DNA of 64,000 nucleotides from positions 84,548-148,547 of the forward strand of contig QCJV01000001.1 in assembly GCA_003215795.1 (NCBI GenBank), in the 5' to 3' direction. The position numbers and the translations under genes are program-made. Every line of letters starts with the position of its first letter. The stretch's first letter is position 1. The stretch comes from Prochlorococcus sp. AG-409-F19 (GTDB lineage: Bacteria; Cyanobacteriota; Cyanobacteriia; PCC-6307; Cyanobiaceae). The notes beneath the pieces are model-generated. The model saw only the letters and a list, made by a program, of their open reading frames with translations. It searched no databases and had not been told where the DNA came from. This document shows, piece after piece, positions 1 through 10,174 of the stretch.

Positions 1-135
1 TATTCATACTTATTTCTACTTCCAGCAGGTATCTCAACCACTAGATTAACCAGGCCAGGAGATGGTGATGGTGAGATAGAGCCTAGATCCATTAGATATA
101 AGGATAGAAAGATAGAAAGATCGATTGACTATTAA
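1..135 (+). CDS. 3' end of an unidentified gene (partial)
   Basis: Frame 1 is open from the first base to a TAA at 133-135 (44 codons), while the other two forward frames stop early. The readable tail starts with a hydrophobic stretch (YLFLLPAG), followed by a polar part rich in Gly, Asp and Arg and a very charged end (KDRKIERSIDY). It could be the cytoplasmic or periplasmic tail of a membrane protein cut by the window edge. I do not recognise the family. The open frame is short enough that chance cannot be excluded. Confidence 0.4.
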   Translation, partial: YSYLFLLPAGISTTRLTRPGDGDGEIEPRSIRYKDRKIERSIDY

Positions 136-332
136 ATCATCCTTTTATTAATGAAAGGGGAAAGAACCTTAAATTGATTTTTAATTCTATACCTAATAGC
201 GATTAAAATAATAGTTTTTGAAGTTTTAGGAAAGCAATCTCATCATCAAATATTTAAAGCAAGAGGTGAGAAATGTTCACAAAAGTCATCTGACCATAAC
301 TTATTAATTTAAAATATCTAACTTTGATTAGT
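136..332. other. A+T-rich intergenic spacer
   Basis: This stretch lies between the tail of the first gene and the convergent HTH gene. It is A+T-rich, with no open frame of note and no strong hairpin that I could find. Just before it, at about 104-120, the end of the partial gene contains a short GATAGAAA direct duplication. Confidence 0.4.
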
Positions 333-797
333 TCAAGCAACTGACTTGTTCTTAACTGCTGGCTTAGAAGTTGTCTTTTCTTCTTTAGTATTCATTTGAT
401 CAAGATGTAATCTTATAAGCTTCAACTCTTCATGAATCGAAAATAAAATATTTTGTGTTGTAGTCGATGGTGAATTAAGTACTTCAACAGTTACTTCTTT
501 AATTCTTAGAATATCTTTTGCAAACCTAGCAACTTCATTTGAGTGAAAAAGCAAGGGGTCCTTCTGATCACTCCTAAATTCAGGGTTTAACTTCCTTGGA
601 TTAAAAGGTGGGTTTAGATTCCTAGGGTCAGTATTTGTATACCTATACACTGAGGCTCTAGATCTATTCAAAGATTTCTGAACATCATCAATCCCAACTA
701 ACGAATCCTGGCTAGCACTTGCGGCTTGATCTTCTAGCTTGGATTGTGCAGAAGATGATTCATAGAGTGAAGAATCTAACGCCGGCACATTGAACAT
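333..797 (-). CDS. Small HTH-domain protein of unknown role
   Basis: 154 residues. Residues ~34-100 read like a winged or AlpA/MerR-type helix-turn-helix used to pick DNA. A helix (IDDVQKSLNRSRASVYRY) is followed by a Pro/Asn-rich wing and then LLFHSNEVARFAKDIL, the usual layout of such a domain. A helical C-terminus (~105-140) may mediate dimerisation, and the first 30 residues and the last 15 are Ser/Lys-rich and probably disordered. It is divergent from proS with ~140 bp between them, so the two may share a control region. The DNA target is unknown. The HTH call is from pattern only. Confidence 0.65.
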   Translation of the reverse strand: MFNVPALDSSLYESSSAQSKLEDQAASASQDSLVGIDDVQKSLNRSRASVYRYTNTDPRNLNPPFNPRKLNPEFRSDQKDPLLFHSNEVARFAKDILRIKEVTVEVLNSPSTTTQNILFSIHEELKLIRLHLDQMNTKEEKTTSKPAVKNKSVA

Positions 798-940
798 CTT
801 TTTTCAGCAGGCGCAAACTTGTCAGAAATTAGCAGATGGAAGAAGACAGTTCTATATACAATTAGCTTGCTAGGACACTTTTGCAATTGGCGTTTTCAGG
901 AGCCTATTATTGTTATTGATAAATCCAAGGAGAAAGTTTC

Positions 941-2743
941 ATGCGCGTCTCCCGCTTGATGCTGGTGACGCTGCGAGACGCACCAGCAGAAGCCGAAGTA
1001 ATTTCGCACCAGCTACTACTAAGAGGGGGGTATATAAAGCGAGTAACGTCTGGAATATATGCATACATGCCTTTACTTTTAAAGGTCATAAAAAAAATCA
1101 CTTCTATCGTTCAAGAAGAACTAAATGCTAAAGGGTGCTTAGAAATGTTGTTGCCACAACTCCACCCAGCAGAAATCTGGAAGCAAAGTGGTAGATGGGA
1201 TGGTTACACAGCAGGTGAAGGGATAATGTTCCATCTAATTGACAGGCAGGAGAGAGAACTTGGCCTCGGACCTACTCACGAAGAAGTAATAACAAAAATA
1301 GCTGGAGATATTTTGCAATCCTATAAGCAATTGCCAATAAATTTATATCAAATTCAGACCAAGTTCCGAGATGAGATAAGGCCAAGGTTTGGATTGATGA
1401 GAAGTAGAGAATTCATCATGAAGGATGCTTATTCATTTCATGCAAACGAAAAAAGCCTTAAACATACTTATTTAGAAATGAATGATGCATATGAAAGGAT
1501 TTTCAAACGCTGTGGGGTAGAAACAGTTGCTGTAGATGCAGACAGCGGCGCCATAGGAGGAGCTGAGTCAAGAGAATTCATGGTTACTGCAGATGCAGGT
1601 GAAGACTTAATTTTATTAAGCCCTGACAAGAAATATGCTGCAAATCAAGAAAAAGCTTCTTCTCACCCTTCAAGGGCAAACATTTTAGAAAAAGGCAAAC
1701 CAAAATTAATAAAAACAAAAGGTCAATCAACGATAAAAGATTTATGTCTTGAACAAAATTTTCTACCCGATCAAGTAGTCAAAGTAATTATCTTATTAGC
1801 TACATTTGATAATAATATTCATCAGCCTATTTTAATCAGCATTAGAGGTGACCAGGAGTTAAATGAAGTTAAACTTATAAATGTAATCACCAAACATCTC
1901 CATAGAAATGTAATCAACTTATCTACGGTATCTATCAAAGAATTCAATAAAGAGGGTATTAATAATATTCCAATTGGATATATTGGCCCAGATCTTAAAG
2001 ATTCTTATTTAGATAAATCCACAAAATGGGAACATAGTTTCATTAGATTTGTAGATCACACTGCTGCAAATTTAAAATCGTTTGTATGCGGAGCAAATAT
2101 TGTTGACCATCATACGATTTTTGCAACTTGGTCTTCATTAGGAGTATTACCAAAAGTTGTTGACATAAGAAAAGCCATTCCTGGGGACAGCTCTCTCCAT
2201 GACAAAACTCAGAAACTTATCGCCAAAAGAGGTATTGAGATAGGACATATTTTTCAATTAGGTCGAAAATACTCTTCTTCACTCAACGCAAGTTTCACTA
2301 ACGAGTCAGGGAAGCAAGAGCCTTTTTGGATGGGTTGCTATGGAATAGGTGTTTCTAGGCTCGCACAGGCTTCTGTAGAGCAAAATCATGATAAGGATGG
2401 AATAATCTGGCCATTGTCAATTGCACCCTTTGAAGTAATTATCGTTATCGCTAATGTAAAAGATGACTCTCAATGCAAGCTTGCTAATGAAATGTATTTT
2501 AAGTTGAGAGATCAAGGTGTCGATGTGCTCATAGATGATAGAGCGGAAAGAGCTGGTGTGAAATTCAAAGATGCAGATTTAATAGGTATTCCTTGGAAAG
2601 TGATTGCTGGTAGAGATTCCTCTTCAAGAAAAGTAGAACTTGTTAATCGAACGACTAAAACTTCAAAATCACTTGATGCAGCAGAGGCTATCAAAAAGCT
2701 TATTTCAGAAATATCTACGTACAAAAAATCACTTTTGCCTTAA
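941..2743 (+). CDS. proS: Prolyl-tRNA synthetase
   Basis: Class II aminoacyl-tRNA synthetase that charges tRNA-Pro with proline. The 600 residues match the bacterial-type enzyme. Class II motif 2 lies around residues 136-157 (GLMRSREFIMKDAYSFH) and motif 3 around 463-475 (GCYGIGVSRLAQA). Between them, about 220-400, is the insertion domain that edits mischarged alanine, and it is more divergent than the core. The C-terminal anticodon-binding domain (~495-595) contains DVLIDDRAERAGVKFKDADL. The ATG start gives the canonical MRVSRLMLVTLRDAP N-terminus. A separate small gene, psb27, follows after 33 bp. Confidence 0.97.
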   Translation: MRVSRLMLVTLRDAPAEAEVISHQLLLRGGYIKRVTSGIYAYMPLLLKVIKKITSIVQEELNAKGCLEMLLPQLHPAEIWKQSGRWDGYTAGEGIMFHLIDRQERELGLGPTHEEVITKIAGDILQSYKQLPINLYQIQTKFRDEIRPRFGLMRSREFIMKDAYSFHANEKSLKHTYLEMNDAYERIFKRCGVETVAVDADSGAIGGAESREFMVTADAGEDLILLSPDKKYAANQEKASSHPSRANILEKGKPKLIKTKGQSTIKDLCLEQNFLPDQVVKVIILLATFDNNIHQPILISIRGDQELNEVKLINVITKHLHRNVINLSTVSIKEFNKEGINNIPIGYIGPDLKDSYLDKSTKWEHSFIRFVDHTAANLKSFVCGANIVDHHTIFATWSSLGVLPKVVDIRKAIPGDSSLHDKTQKLIAKRGIEIGHIFQLGRKYSSSLNASFTNESGKQEPFWMGCYGIGVSRLAQASVEQNHDKDGIIWPLSIAPFEVIIVIANVKDDSQCKLANEMYFKLRDQGVDVLIDDRAERAGVKFKDADLIGIPWKVIAGRDSSSRKVELVNRTTKTSKSLDAAEAIKKLISEISTYKKSLLP

Positions 2744-2776
2744 TTCTTATAGAGTCGTATTAACTACGAACACAAC

Positions 2777-3211
2777 ATGACTTGGGACTTCAATCAATTT
2801 TTCAGAAAATTCATTAAAGCGTCGTTATCAATCTGTCTTGGGATACTCCTAATTTTTCACCCTTTTGGACAAGGCCTGTTAGCAGCCAAACCATCAATGT
2901 CAGGGGATTTTGTTCAAGACACAGTATCAGTTGCTCAGGCCCTCAAGGCCACTATTGCTTTACCAGATGACGACGAAAGGATTTCTAATTCTAAAGACGA
3001 GGCTCTAGGCCTTATTACAGCCTATATATCAAGATACAGGAATCGACCCCAAGTAAATGGCTCATCTTCTTTTACCACCATGCAAACTGCACTTAACTCA
3101 ATGGCAGGGCACTATAAAACCTTTTCAAACAGGCCTTTACCAGAGAAATTAAAGGAACGTTTGAACAAAGAACTTACAAGAGCAGAGAAAGTCGTTGTAA
3201 AAGAAATGTAA
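2777..3211 (+). CDS. psb27: Photosystem II assembly protein Psb27
   Basis: A lumenal protein that binds CP43 during photosystem II assembly and repair. The 144 residues comprise an N-terminal signal peptide (hydrophobic core ~15-29, likely cut after LLAA near residue 37) and a four-helix bundle (~45-140). The bundle carries typical patterns such as EALGLITAYISRYRN, LNSMAGHYKTF and RPLPEKLKERL. Freshwater cyanobacterial Psb27 is lipid-anchored through a Cys after the signal peptide. Here the only Cys is residue 20, inside the hydrophobic core and without a good lipobox, so the mature protein is probably not a lipoprotein. It lies 33 bp after proS. Confidence 0.93.
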   Translation: MTWDFNQFFRKFIKASLSICLGILLIFHPFGQGLLAAKPSMSGDFVQDTVSVAQALKATIALPDDDERISNSKDEALGLITAYISRYRNRPQVNGSSSFTTMQTALNSMAGHYKTFSNRPLPEKLKERLNKELTRAEKVVVKEM

Positions 3212-3242
3212 ATATAACTTTTGATTGATTTGTTTGACTTAG

Positions 3243-4616
<1,374 letters not shown>

Positions 4617-4646
4617 TACCAAATACAAATCTTTAAAATAATTAAA

Positions 4647-5633
4647 ATGAATACAAAAGTTTTCGATGTAGTAGCTATTGGAAATGCAATCGTTGATGTA
4701 CTAATAAATGTGGAGGAAAGCTTCTTAATTAAGAATTCACTTCCAAAGGGGAGCATGACTTTAATTGATGAGAAGAAAGCAAAAGAACTTTATTTAAGTA
4801 GCACATCGGCCTTAGAGACATCAGGTGGATCAGCAGCAAATACTGCAGCAGGGTTATTAAACTTAGGTAGCTCTGCGAATTTTATAGGTCGGGTTAAAGA
4901 AGACAAACTTGGGAAAGTTTTTAGAGATGATATTTGTCAAGCAGGAGCTGGTTTCAATACATCTCTACTTAAAGAAGGTCCTTCTACAGGAAGATGTCTT
5001 ATTTATGTGACACCGGATGCAGAAAGAACCATGTGCACATATCTCGGTTGCTCTATTTTACTCGATGAAAAAGACATTGATTTCTCGATATTAAAAAAGG
5101 CTAAGGTATTATATTTAGAAGGTTATTTATGGGATCTTGATGAAGCAAAGAATGCATTTAAGACTGCAGCAATAGAATGCAAAAAAAATGGTGTTAAGGT
5201 AGCACTTTCCTTGTCAGATATTTTTTGTATTGAGAGGAATAGAGAAAGTTTTCAAACTTTAGTAGAAGAATATGTAGATATCCTATTCGCAAATGAAAAT
5301 GAAATAATTGCGCTTTACCAATCCTCAAGTTTCAAATCTGCAGTAGAAAATATTCAAGGAAAATGTGAAATTGCAGTCATAACTAGAGGAGCCAATGGCT
5401 CACTAATCCTCTCAAAGGGGGAAGATTATTCAATTAATTCATACAACTTTGGCAAGACAATTGATACAACCGGGGCAGGCGATTTATATGCAAGTGGCTT
5501 CCTTCACGGCTATATCAATTCCAAGAATTTGTTAACATGTGGAAAGTTTGGTTCAATTTGTGCTGGGCACATCGTCACTCAATTAGGTCCAAGACCTAAG
5601 GCTTCCCTAAGTGAACTGATAAATAATAATTAA
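4647..5633 (+). CDS. PfkB-family carbohydrate/nucleoside kinase (adenosine-kinase-like)
   Basis: A ribokinase-superfamily kinase that phosphorylates a sugar or nucleoside hydroxyl with ATP. The N-terminal substrate half has the GGSAANTAAGLLNLG motif (~61-75). The C-terminal signature DTTGAGDLYASGFLHG (~273-288) supplies the catalytic Asp and the anion hole. The length (328) and the AIGNAIVDVL start resemble adenosine-kinase-like members. Lying 30 bp behind purA, a role in purine salvage is plausible, but the substrate cannot be read from sequence. Confidence 0.9.
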   Translation: MNTKVFDVVAIGNAIVDVLINVEESFLIKNSLPKGSMTLIDEKKAKELYLSSTSALETSGGSAANTAAGLLNLGSSANFIGRVKEDKLGKVFRDDICQAGAGFNTSLLKEGPSTGRCLIYVTPDAERTMCTYLGCSILLDEKDIDFSILKKAKVLYLEGYLWDLDEAKNAFKTAAIECKKNGVKVALSLSDIFCIERNRESFQTLVEEYVDILFANENEIIALYQSSSFKSAVENIQGKCEIAVITRGANGSLILSKGEDYSINSYNFGKTIDTTGAGDLYASGFLHGYINSKNLLTCGKFGSICAGHIVTQLGPRPKASLSELINNN

Positions 5634-5657
5634 ACCTTTACAAAGCCTTAAAAGGTT
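5633..5657. terminator. Possible shared terminator hairpin between pfkB-type kinase and cutA
   Basis: The 7-nt arms AACCTTT (5633-5639) and AAAGGTT (5651-5657) can pair around an 11-nt loop. The arms cover the stop codons of two convergent genes only 4 bp apart. It is short, without a U tract, so it is a weak candidate. Confidence 0.3.
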
Positions 5658-5973
5658 GTGTAATCCATTCCATATATTCTTTACTTGAAGAAGCACTTAA
5701 GCAAATAATTTGAGGAAGCTCGTAAGTATGTTTATTCTTTAAAGTTGCAATCAAATGATTTAACAACTCTGGTTTGGTTTTTATAGTTATTTGGACTTCT
5801 TTAGAGCTCTCAATAGAGCCCTCCCACCAATAAATAGATTCAATATTATTCAAGCTTATGCATTTTGCTAACTCCATCTTTAAAATTTGGTTGGCCAGAT
5901 TTTGAGCATTGTTATAGTCACTCTCTGTTGTAATTACCAAAACCAGGTTCTCATCAATTAAGTCCAACGTCAT
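5638..5973 (-). CDS. cutA: CutA1 divalent-cation tolerance protein
   Basis: Small trimeric protein of the CutA family, linked to copper tolerance in E. coli but with an unclear molecular role elsewhere. The 111 residues show the family pattern: LVLVITTESDYNNAQNLANQIL at the start, CISLNNIESIYWWEGSIE in the middle (the conserved YWW-G segment) and a Y-P/E-x-P strand near the end (YELPQIICL). It is convergent with the kinase gene, with 4 bp between the stops. No metal-binding partner gene adjoins it. Confidence 0.92.
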   Translation of the reverse strand: MTLDLIDENLVLVITTESDYNNAQNLANQILKMELAKCISLNNIESIYWWEGSIESSKEVQITIKTKPELLNHLIATLKNKHTYELPQIICLSASSSKEYMEWITQPFKAL

Positions 5974-6031
5974 AAGGGGATATGAAATACGATCAGCTCA
6001 ATTTTAATTGCTAGTCAAAAGAGAAGTTAAG

Positions 6032-6841
6032 TTAGAGTTTGTTAATTAACTCCTTATAACTATTAGCTACACAAAGATCATCAACTAATCCCGGACGAGC
6101 TATTAAAAACAGATCAATCCCATACTTTCGAGCAATATTCTGCCAAAGCTTTTGCGTAACACCACCAGACTGTCTTGCAACAACTGTTGTTATACCCCAT
6201 TGCTTGCAAAGAGCCTCTTCTATCTGACCAAAGGAATCAGGATTCGAAGGTCTTACTACTGCTAAATTCTCAGGAGTTAAGTGACAACACAAAGCTTTTC
6301 TAATACCTTCAACTGTTGGCATAACTCTCGCAAAAACAATTGCGCCTGATCTTCGGCCACAGTCCAAAGCTTCTGACAAAACCCTTGAACCAATAGCAAA
6401 AAGAATTTTCTTTCCAACCAAGTCAAAATTTAAAAGATCTAGGTGGCTTTTAATCAAAAATGCTTCTGAAAAAGTTTCGGTGGAGCGATCAAAACGTATC
6501 AGGGGTTGATCTAATTTATTACAAACTATCTTGAGATTAGAACTTATTATCTCCGCAAAAGGATGTGTAGCATCAATTATCCATTCAAATCCATTATGCA
6601 AAAATCGAGCATTTTCTATAACCACTTGGATATCTTCCACTCCCGACAAAGCTCCTACCCATAGAGATTCCAAGGGAAGTTGGCAGTATTTCAATGAAGC
6701 TTCGTAAGAAACAACACTTACGCTAACTTTCCAACCTCTACGAATTAACGCATCAGCGAGCGGCACTCCATCTCCAGTTCCGGATAATAACCATAAATGA
6801 CGGTGGCAATTTCTTCTCATGTGCATCAAGATAGCTCTCAC
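6032..6841 (-). CDS. cobK: Precorrin-6x reductase (CobK/CbiJ)
   Basis: NADPH-dependent reductase that converts precorrin-6A to precorrin-6B in cobalamin synthesis. Near the N-terminus is the dinucleotide-type segment HLWLLSGTGDGVPLADALIRRGW, followed by WIIDATHPFAEIISSNL, both hallmarks of the family. The length of 269 fits. The first Met gives a seven-residue tail before a second Met (MRRNCHRHLW), which is the likelier start. It is divergent from ssb with about 13 bp between the annotated starts, so promoters must overlap the coding ends. cobM, another cobalamin gene, lies at 44680. Confidence 0.88.
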   Translation of the reverse strand: MRAILMHMRRNCHRHLWLLSGTGDGVPLADALIRRGWKVSVSVVSYEASLKYCQLPLESLWVGALSGVEDIQVVIENARFLHNGFEWIIDATHPFAEIISSNLKIVCNKLDQPLIRFDRSTETFSEAFLIKSHLDLLNFDLVGKKILFAIGSRVLSEALDCGRRSGAIVFARVMPTVEGIRKALCCHLTPENLAVVRPSNPDSFGQIEEALCKQWGITTVVARQSGGVTQKLWQNIARKYGIDLFLIARPGLVDDLCVANSYKELINKL

Positions 6842-6854
6842 TGCTTGAAAGAAA

Positions 6855-7325
6855 ATGAATCACTGCTTACTTGAAGTCACCGTCAAAGTAGCACCAACCA
6901 TTCGCTACACCCAAGACAATCAAACTGCTATAGCAGAAATGGATGTAATGTTTGACGGCCTTCGCTCGGAAGACCCCCCAGGGTTAATTAAAGTAGTTGG
7001 ATGGGGCAATCTAGCTCAAGAGCTCCAGAACAAAGTTCAAGTTGGACAAAGACTTGTGTTAGAAGGACGCATAAGGATGAACACAAATACAAGTCAAGAT
7101 GGCAGAAAAGAAAAGAAGGCAGAATTCACTCTCTCAAAAATTCACTCTTGTGCTGAAAATAATTCTCCCTCAAGCAGCATGGGAACCAATTTACAAACCC
7201 AACCTTCCACTTCATCAAAAGTTCTTCACGATTCTAAGGGCCCTGATAACATGAAGAAAATTGAGGATGCTGTGACTTGGGATAGTTCCCCTCTAATCCC
7301 AGATACCGACGACATACCTTTTTAA
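6855..7325 (+). CDS. ssb: Single-stranded DNA-binding protein
   Basis: Binds single-stranded DNA during replication, recombination and repair. Residues ~1-100 form the OB fold, with the cyanobacterial-type N-terminus (MNHCLLEVTVKVAPTIRYT) and the VEGRIRMNTNTSQDGRKEKKAEFTL-like strand region. A flexible Ser/Thr/Pro-rich linker (~105-145) follows. The acidic tip ends DTDDIPF, the conserved peptide that docks SSB onto partner proteins such as PriA. The length of 156 is typical. It is close to and divergent from cobK. Confidence 0.94.
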   Translation: MNHCLLEVTVKVAPTIRYTQDNQTAIAEMDVMFDGLRSEDPPGLIKVVGWGNLAQELQNKVQVGQRLVLEGRIRMNTNTSQDGRKEKKAEFTLSKIHSCAENNSPSSSMGTNLQTQPSTSSKVLHDSKGPDNMKKIEDAVTWDSSPLIPDTDDIPF

Positions 7326-7344
7326 GTCTTTATTCAATGGCTTG

Positions 7345-7548
7345 TTAGTCCACCAATTTTTCAGAAGCTAATGTCAAAAACCTTCCCAACTCTCTTTCCA
7401 ATGAAGCCAATTCATTCCTGAACTCTGGCCAAGAACCTTGATCAATCTTCTCTAGAATCAAAGCCCTATCTTCGTTTAAAAGCGTAATTAGCTTTTGAAG
7501 ATCAATAGATTTTTTGTCTAATGAAGCCATAACCATTTCTCCATACAC
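7345..7548 (-). CDS. Small conserved-looking protein, function unknown
   Basis: 67 residues, or 61 from the second Met (MASLDKKSI). It is highly charged and almost entirely helical by eye (LQKLITLLNEDRALILEKI, ELASLERELGRFLTLASEKL), suggesting a short helical hairpin or coiled coil. There is no signal peptide, no Cys and no recognisable motif. It is convergent with ssb, with 19 bp between them, and divergent from the DUF2854 gene 33 bp away. The neat fit between neighbours is the main argument that it is real. Confidence 0.6.
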   Translation of the reverse strand: MYGEMVMASLDKKSIDLQKLITLLNEDRALILEKIDQGSWPEFRNELASLERELGRFLTLASEKLVD

Positions 7549-7581
7549 AAAATTTAAGGCCTAGAAAGCTAAATTGAAAAC

Positions 7582-8151
7582 ATGAAAAAACAATTTTCAC
7601 CCGCCAGCATAATTTCCTTAACAGGAGGGGTTCTTGCAATAACAGGCCTTGTTTCTTTTTTCAATGACGCCGCGAACTTAAGTGTTCCGACATTCTTTTA
7701 CGGTGTTCCAATTCTGCTAATCGGTCTGGCCTTGAAAAATTCAGAATTGAATCCTGCCAATGGTTTAATCTCAGAAGCTGATCTGATAAAACTGAAAAGC
7801 AATGGTCCCAAGGAGCTTGCAGACCTCATAGGCGATGTAACAAGGTACAGATATGGGCAAAAAGCTCACTTAGAAACATCTCTTCAAGCCTTAAAGCTTT
7901 GGGACGATGCTAAACCACCAAAACTTAGAGAGATTGAATTGATAGAAATTGCTGAGAATTTTGGTATCCGCATGAAATTTGAATTTTGCGGTGTCCCATT
8001 AGAGAAGTGGGAGGCACAAAAAGAACGCCTAGGTCGATTCTTTGCAAAAAATTTAACAGCCGAAATAACTTTAATTAGCGACTCAGAACTTAAGCTAGAA
8101 CTCCTTCCAAAGACAAACATTTCAGCAACTCCAAAAGATGTTATCGAATAA
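7582..8151 (+). CDS. DUF2854 family membrane protein
   Basis: A family found in cyanobacteria and plant plastids with no established function. 189 residues. Two hydrophobic segments near the N-terminus (~10-28 and ~37-52, the second containing [18 protein letters not shown]) probably form a hairpin in the membrane. They are followed by a soluble domain with [20 protein letters not shown] and [14 protein letters not shown]. Its last five codons overlap the argB start (ATG at 8138), so the two are translationally coupled. The stop codon lies inside a 21-bp tandem duplication. Confidence 0.85.
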   Translation: MKKQFSPASIISLTGGVLAITGLVSFFNDAANLSVPTFFYGVPILLIGLALKNSELNPANGLISEADLIKLKSNGPKELADLIGDVTRYRYGQKAHLETSLQALKLWDDAKPPKLREIELIEIAENFGIRMKFEFCGVPLEKWEAQKERLGRFFAKNLTAEITLISDSELKLELLPKTNISATPKDVIE

Positions 8152-9052
8152 TTCCGAGTCAAATAAAAATAATTCCGAGTCAATTCATCATGAAAAAAAT
8201 GATGCTATTAGAGTTTCTGTTCTAAGCGAGGCCCTCCCATATATTCAAAAATTTGCAGGGCGTCGAATTGTTGTTAAGTATGGCGGTTCAGCAATGTCAG
8301 AAGAGAGTCTAAAAGAAGCAGTATTTCGTGATATTGCATTACTTTCATCCGTCGGAGCACAGCCTGTTGTTGTTCATGGAGGTGGACCAGAAATCAATCA
8401 TTGGTTATCGAAACTCCAAATTACTAGCAAATTTCGTGATGGTTTAAGGGTCACAGATTCAGCGACCATGGATGTAGTTCAAATGGTACTTATCGGAAGA
8501 GTTAACAAACAAATAGTTAATGGCATCAACAAGCTAGGAGCATCTTCTGTGGGGCTATGTGGAATCGACGGGGGTTTAATAGAAGCCCGAACTTGGGGCG
8601 ACGGAAGCTATGGTCTAGTTGGAGAAGTTAGTAGAGTAAATCCAGACGTCATAGATCCTTTGCTAAGTAAGGGATATATTCCAGTGATATCAAGCGTTGC
8701 AGCTTCAACTGATGGAACAACTTATAACATCAATGCAGATACAGTAGCTGGAGAAATTGCAGCAGCTATTGGCGCAGAAAAATTAATTCTCTTGACGGAT
8801 ACATTGGGTATCCTTAAAGACAAACAAGACCCTTCTTCACTTGTTCAAAAAATAAGGCTTCAGGAAGCTAGGCGCCTTATTGAAGAAGGAGTAGTACATG
8901 GTGGGATGAAACCAAAAACAGAGTGTTGTATTAGAGCATTAGCGCAGGGTGTTTCTGCGGCACATATTGTTGATGGTCGGATCTCACATGCGCTACTTCT
9001 AGAAATATTTACTGACAAAGGTATCGGCACAATGATTGTAAGCAGGGGGTGA
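8138..9052 (+). CDS. argB: N-acetylglutamate kinase
   Basis: Phosphorylates N-acetyl-L-glutamate in arginine synthesis; in cyanobacteria it is arginine-inhibited and relieved by PII. The amino-acid-kinase fold is clear: VVKYGGSAM (~44-52), [14 protein letters not shown] (~77-90), an [24 protein letters not shown] nucleotide segment (~197-220), and a C-terminal HGGMKPK. Length is 304. The N-terminus carries a repeated unit (NNSESNK then NNSESIH) made by a 21-bp duplication. No other Met lies nearby, so ATG 8138 is the likely start, overlapping the DUF2854 gene by 14 nt. Confidence 0.96.
   Translation: MLSNNSESNKNNSESIHHEKNDAIRVSVLSEALPYIQKFAGRRIVVKYGGSAMSEESLKEAVFRDIALLSSVGAQPVVVHGGGPEINHWLSKLQITSKFRDGLRVTDSATMDVVQMVLIGRVNKQIVNGINKLGASSVGLCGIDGGLIEARTWGDGSYGLVGEVSRVNPDVIDPLLSKGYIPVISSVAASTDGTTYNINADTVAGEIAAAIGAEKLILLTDTLGILKDKQDPSSLVQKIRLQEARRLIEEGVVHGGMKPKTECCIRALAQGVSAAHIVDGRISHALLLEIFTDKGIGTMIVSRG
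8147..8183 (+). repeat. 21-bp tandem duplication at the DUF2854/argB junction
   Basis: The 16-nt string AATAATTCCGAGTCAA occurs at 8147-8162 and again at 8168-8183, a period of 21 nt. In the argB frame it encodes NNSES twice, so the unit is exactly seven codons and keeps the frame. The first copy contains the stop codon of the upstream gene. Confidence 0.9.
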
Positions 9053-9055
9053 ATC

Positions 9056-10153
9056 ATGAGTCGGAAAGCGACTCTGAAATTAGCCGAACTTGCCTTAGAA
9101 AAAGGTGCCTACAAAGAATGTCTCTCCATTCTAGAATCTCTTTTAGAAGGAAGAACTTTGCTAAAAAGCAATGATGATTCTATCGGGACTTTAATGGTTA
9201 CAGCCCTTATAGGACAAGGCAAAAATCAACAGGCCATTTCTATATGTGAAACACTTTTAAAGCATAAAAATGATGGAATCCGACAACAAGCTAAGCAATT
9301 TCTATCAATTTTAAAATCACCAGAGTTAGAGAGACCAGAAGAATGGTCGATTAAAATACCTTCGCTATCTATTGAAGACCCCTTAAGTAGTTTTACAGTT
9401 CTGAAAAAAAAAGCCTCTGAAGAGATTCCAAGGCATCGACCTACAGGCCAAACAAAGCCTTTACAAGCAGGGTTTACTCTCTTTAGTCTATTAGTAATTC
9501 TTCTCTTAACTATCCTTCTTAGTGGTTGCGTTCAATTCACAACCCAGGTAGAGCTGATAGGTGCAGATCGTATTAAGATGGGCTGGGACATCAAAAGCAA
9601 TTCCAACAAAAAATTGCCTTGGCAAGAAGAATTTGAGGCGTCAATAGAAAACATAGAGCCTAAAATAGCTATACAGACTAATGGCTACGGTCAACAAATT
9701 ATAAAATCACAATCACTAAGCTCTAAAGATGCAAACATTCTACTAAATGAGACTATTAGGGCAGCTGCTGGAATTGCTGGTCTTGAAATTCCCACAGCAA
9801 ATATAGAGTTAGTTGAGAGAAATTGGATACTTGGAATAAGACAAACTCTTAATCTTCATGTTGACCTTACTAGTCTCCCGGAGATCCCAAGATTAAAGCT
9901 TACAGTATCAATAATCCCTCCATCAAAAATACAAGAAGTTCCTAATAGCTATCCCAATAAGACAACTGTTACCAAAAATCAATTTAATTGGGAGCTTCAA
10001 ACAGGAGCTGTAAACTCTCTATCTCTTCAAAAATGGCACTGGAGCAACCTAGGGATAGGAAGTGTTCTGGTTTTTATGTTAATGACTCTAAGTATGATTT
10101 TACAAAGGCTTAAACTTCAAATGGGGTTTGGATTCCCTCAACTACCCCCTTGA
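9056..10153 (+). CDS. DUF3153-type membrane protein with N-terminal helical-repeat domain
   Basis: 365 residues in three parts. Residues 1-90 look like paired helices of the TPR kind (LALEKGAYKECLSILESLLEG, ALIGQGKNQQAISICETLLKH). Residues 139-157 are a membrane segment ending in a lipobox-like LSGC at 155-158. The rest (~159-330) is a beta-rich DUF3153-like domain with TTQVELIGADRIKMGWDI, and a second membrane helix sits near 335-352. DUF3153 proteins usually begin with the lipobox, so here an extra cytosolic domain is fused in front. It follows argB after 3 bp. Function is unknown. Confidence 0.75.
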   Translation: MSRKATLKLAELALEKGAYKECLSILESLLEGRTLLKSNDDSIGTLMVTALIGQGKNQQAISICETLLKHKNDGIRQQAKQFLSILKSPELERPEEWSIKIPSLSIEDPLSSFTVLKKKASEEIPRHRPTGQTKPLQAGFTLFSLLVILLLTILLSGCVQFTTQVELIGADRIKMGWDIKSNSNKKLPWQEEFEASIENIEPKIAIQTNGYGQQIIKSQSLSSKDANILLNETIRAAAGIAGLEIPTANIELVERNWILGIRQTLNLHVDLTSLPEIPRLKLTVSIIPPSKIQEVPNSYPNKTTVTKNQFNWELQTGAVNSLSLQKWHWSNLGIGSVLVFMLMTLSMILQRLKLQMGFGFPQLPP

Positions 10154-10174
10154 AAAGTCAATGAAGCACAACCC

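Noticed and set aside
6842-6854. Cobalamin riboswitch upstream of cobK
   Set aside because: Only about 13 bp separate cobK from divergent ssb, too short for a riboswitch, and no cobalamin-box sequence is seen there or before cobM.
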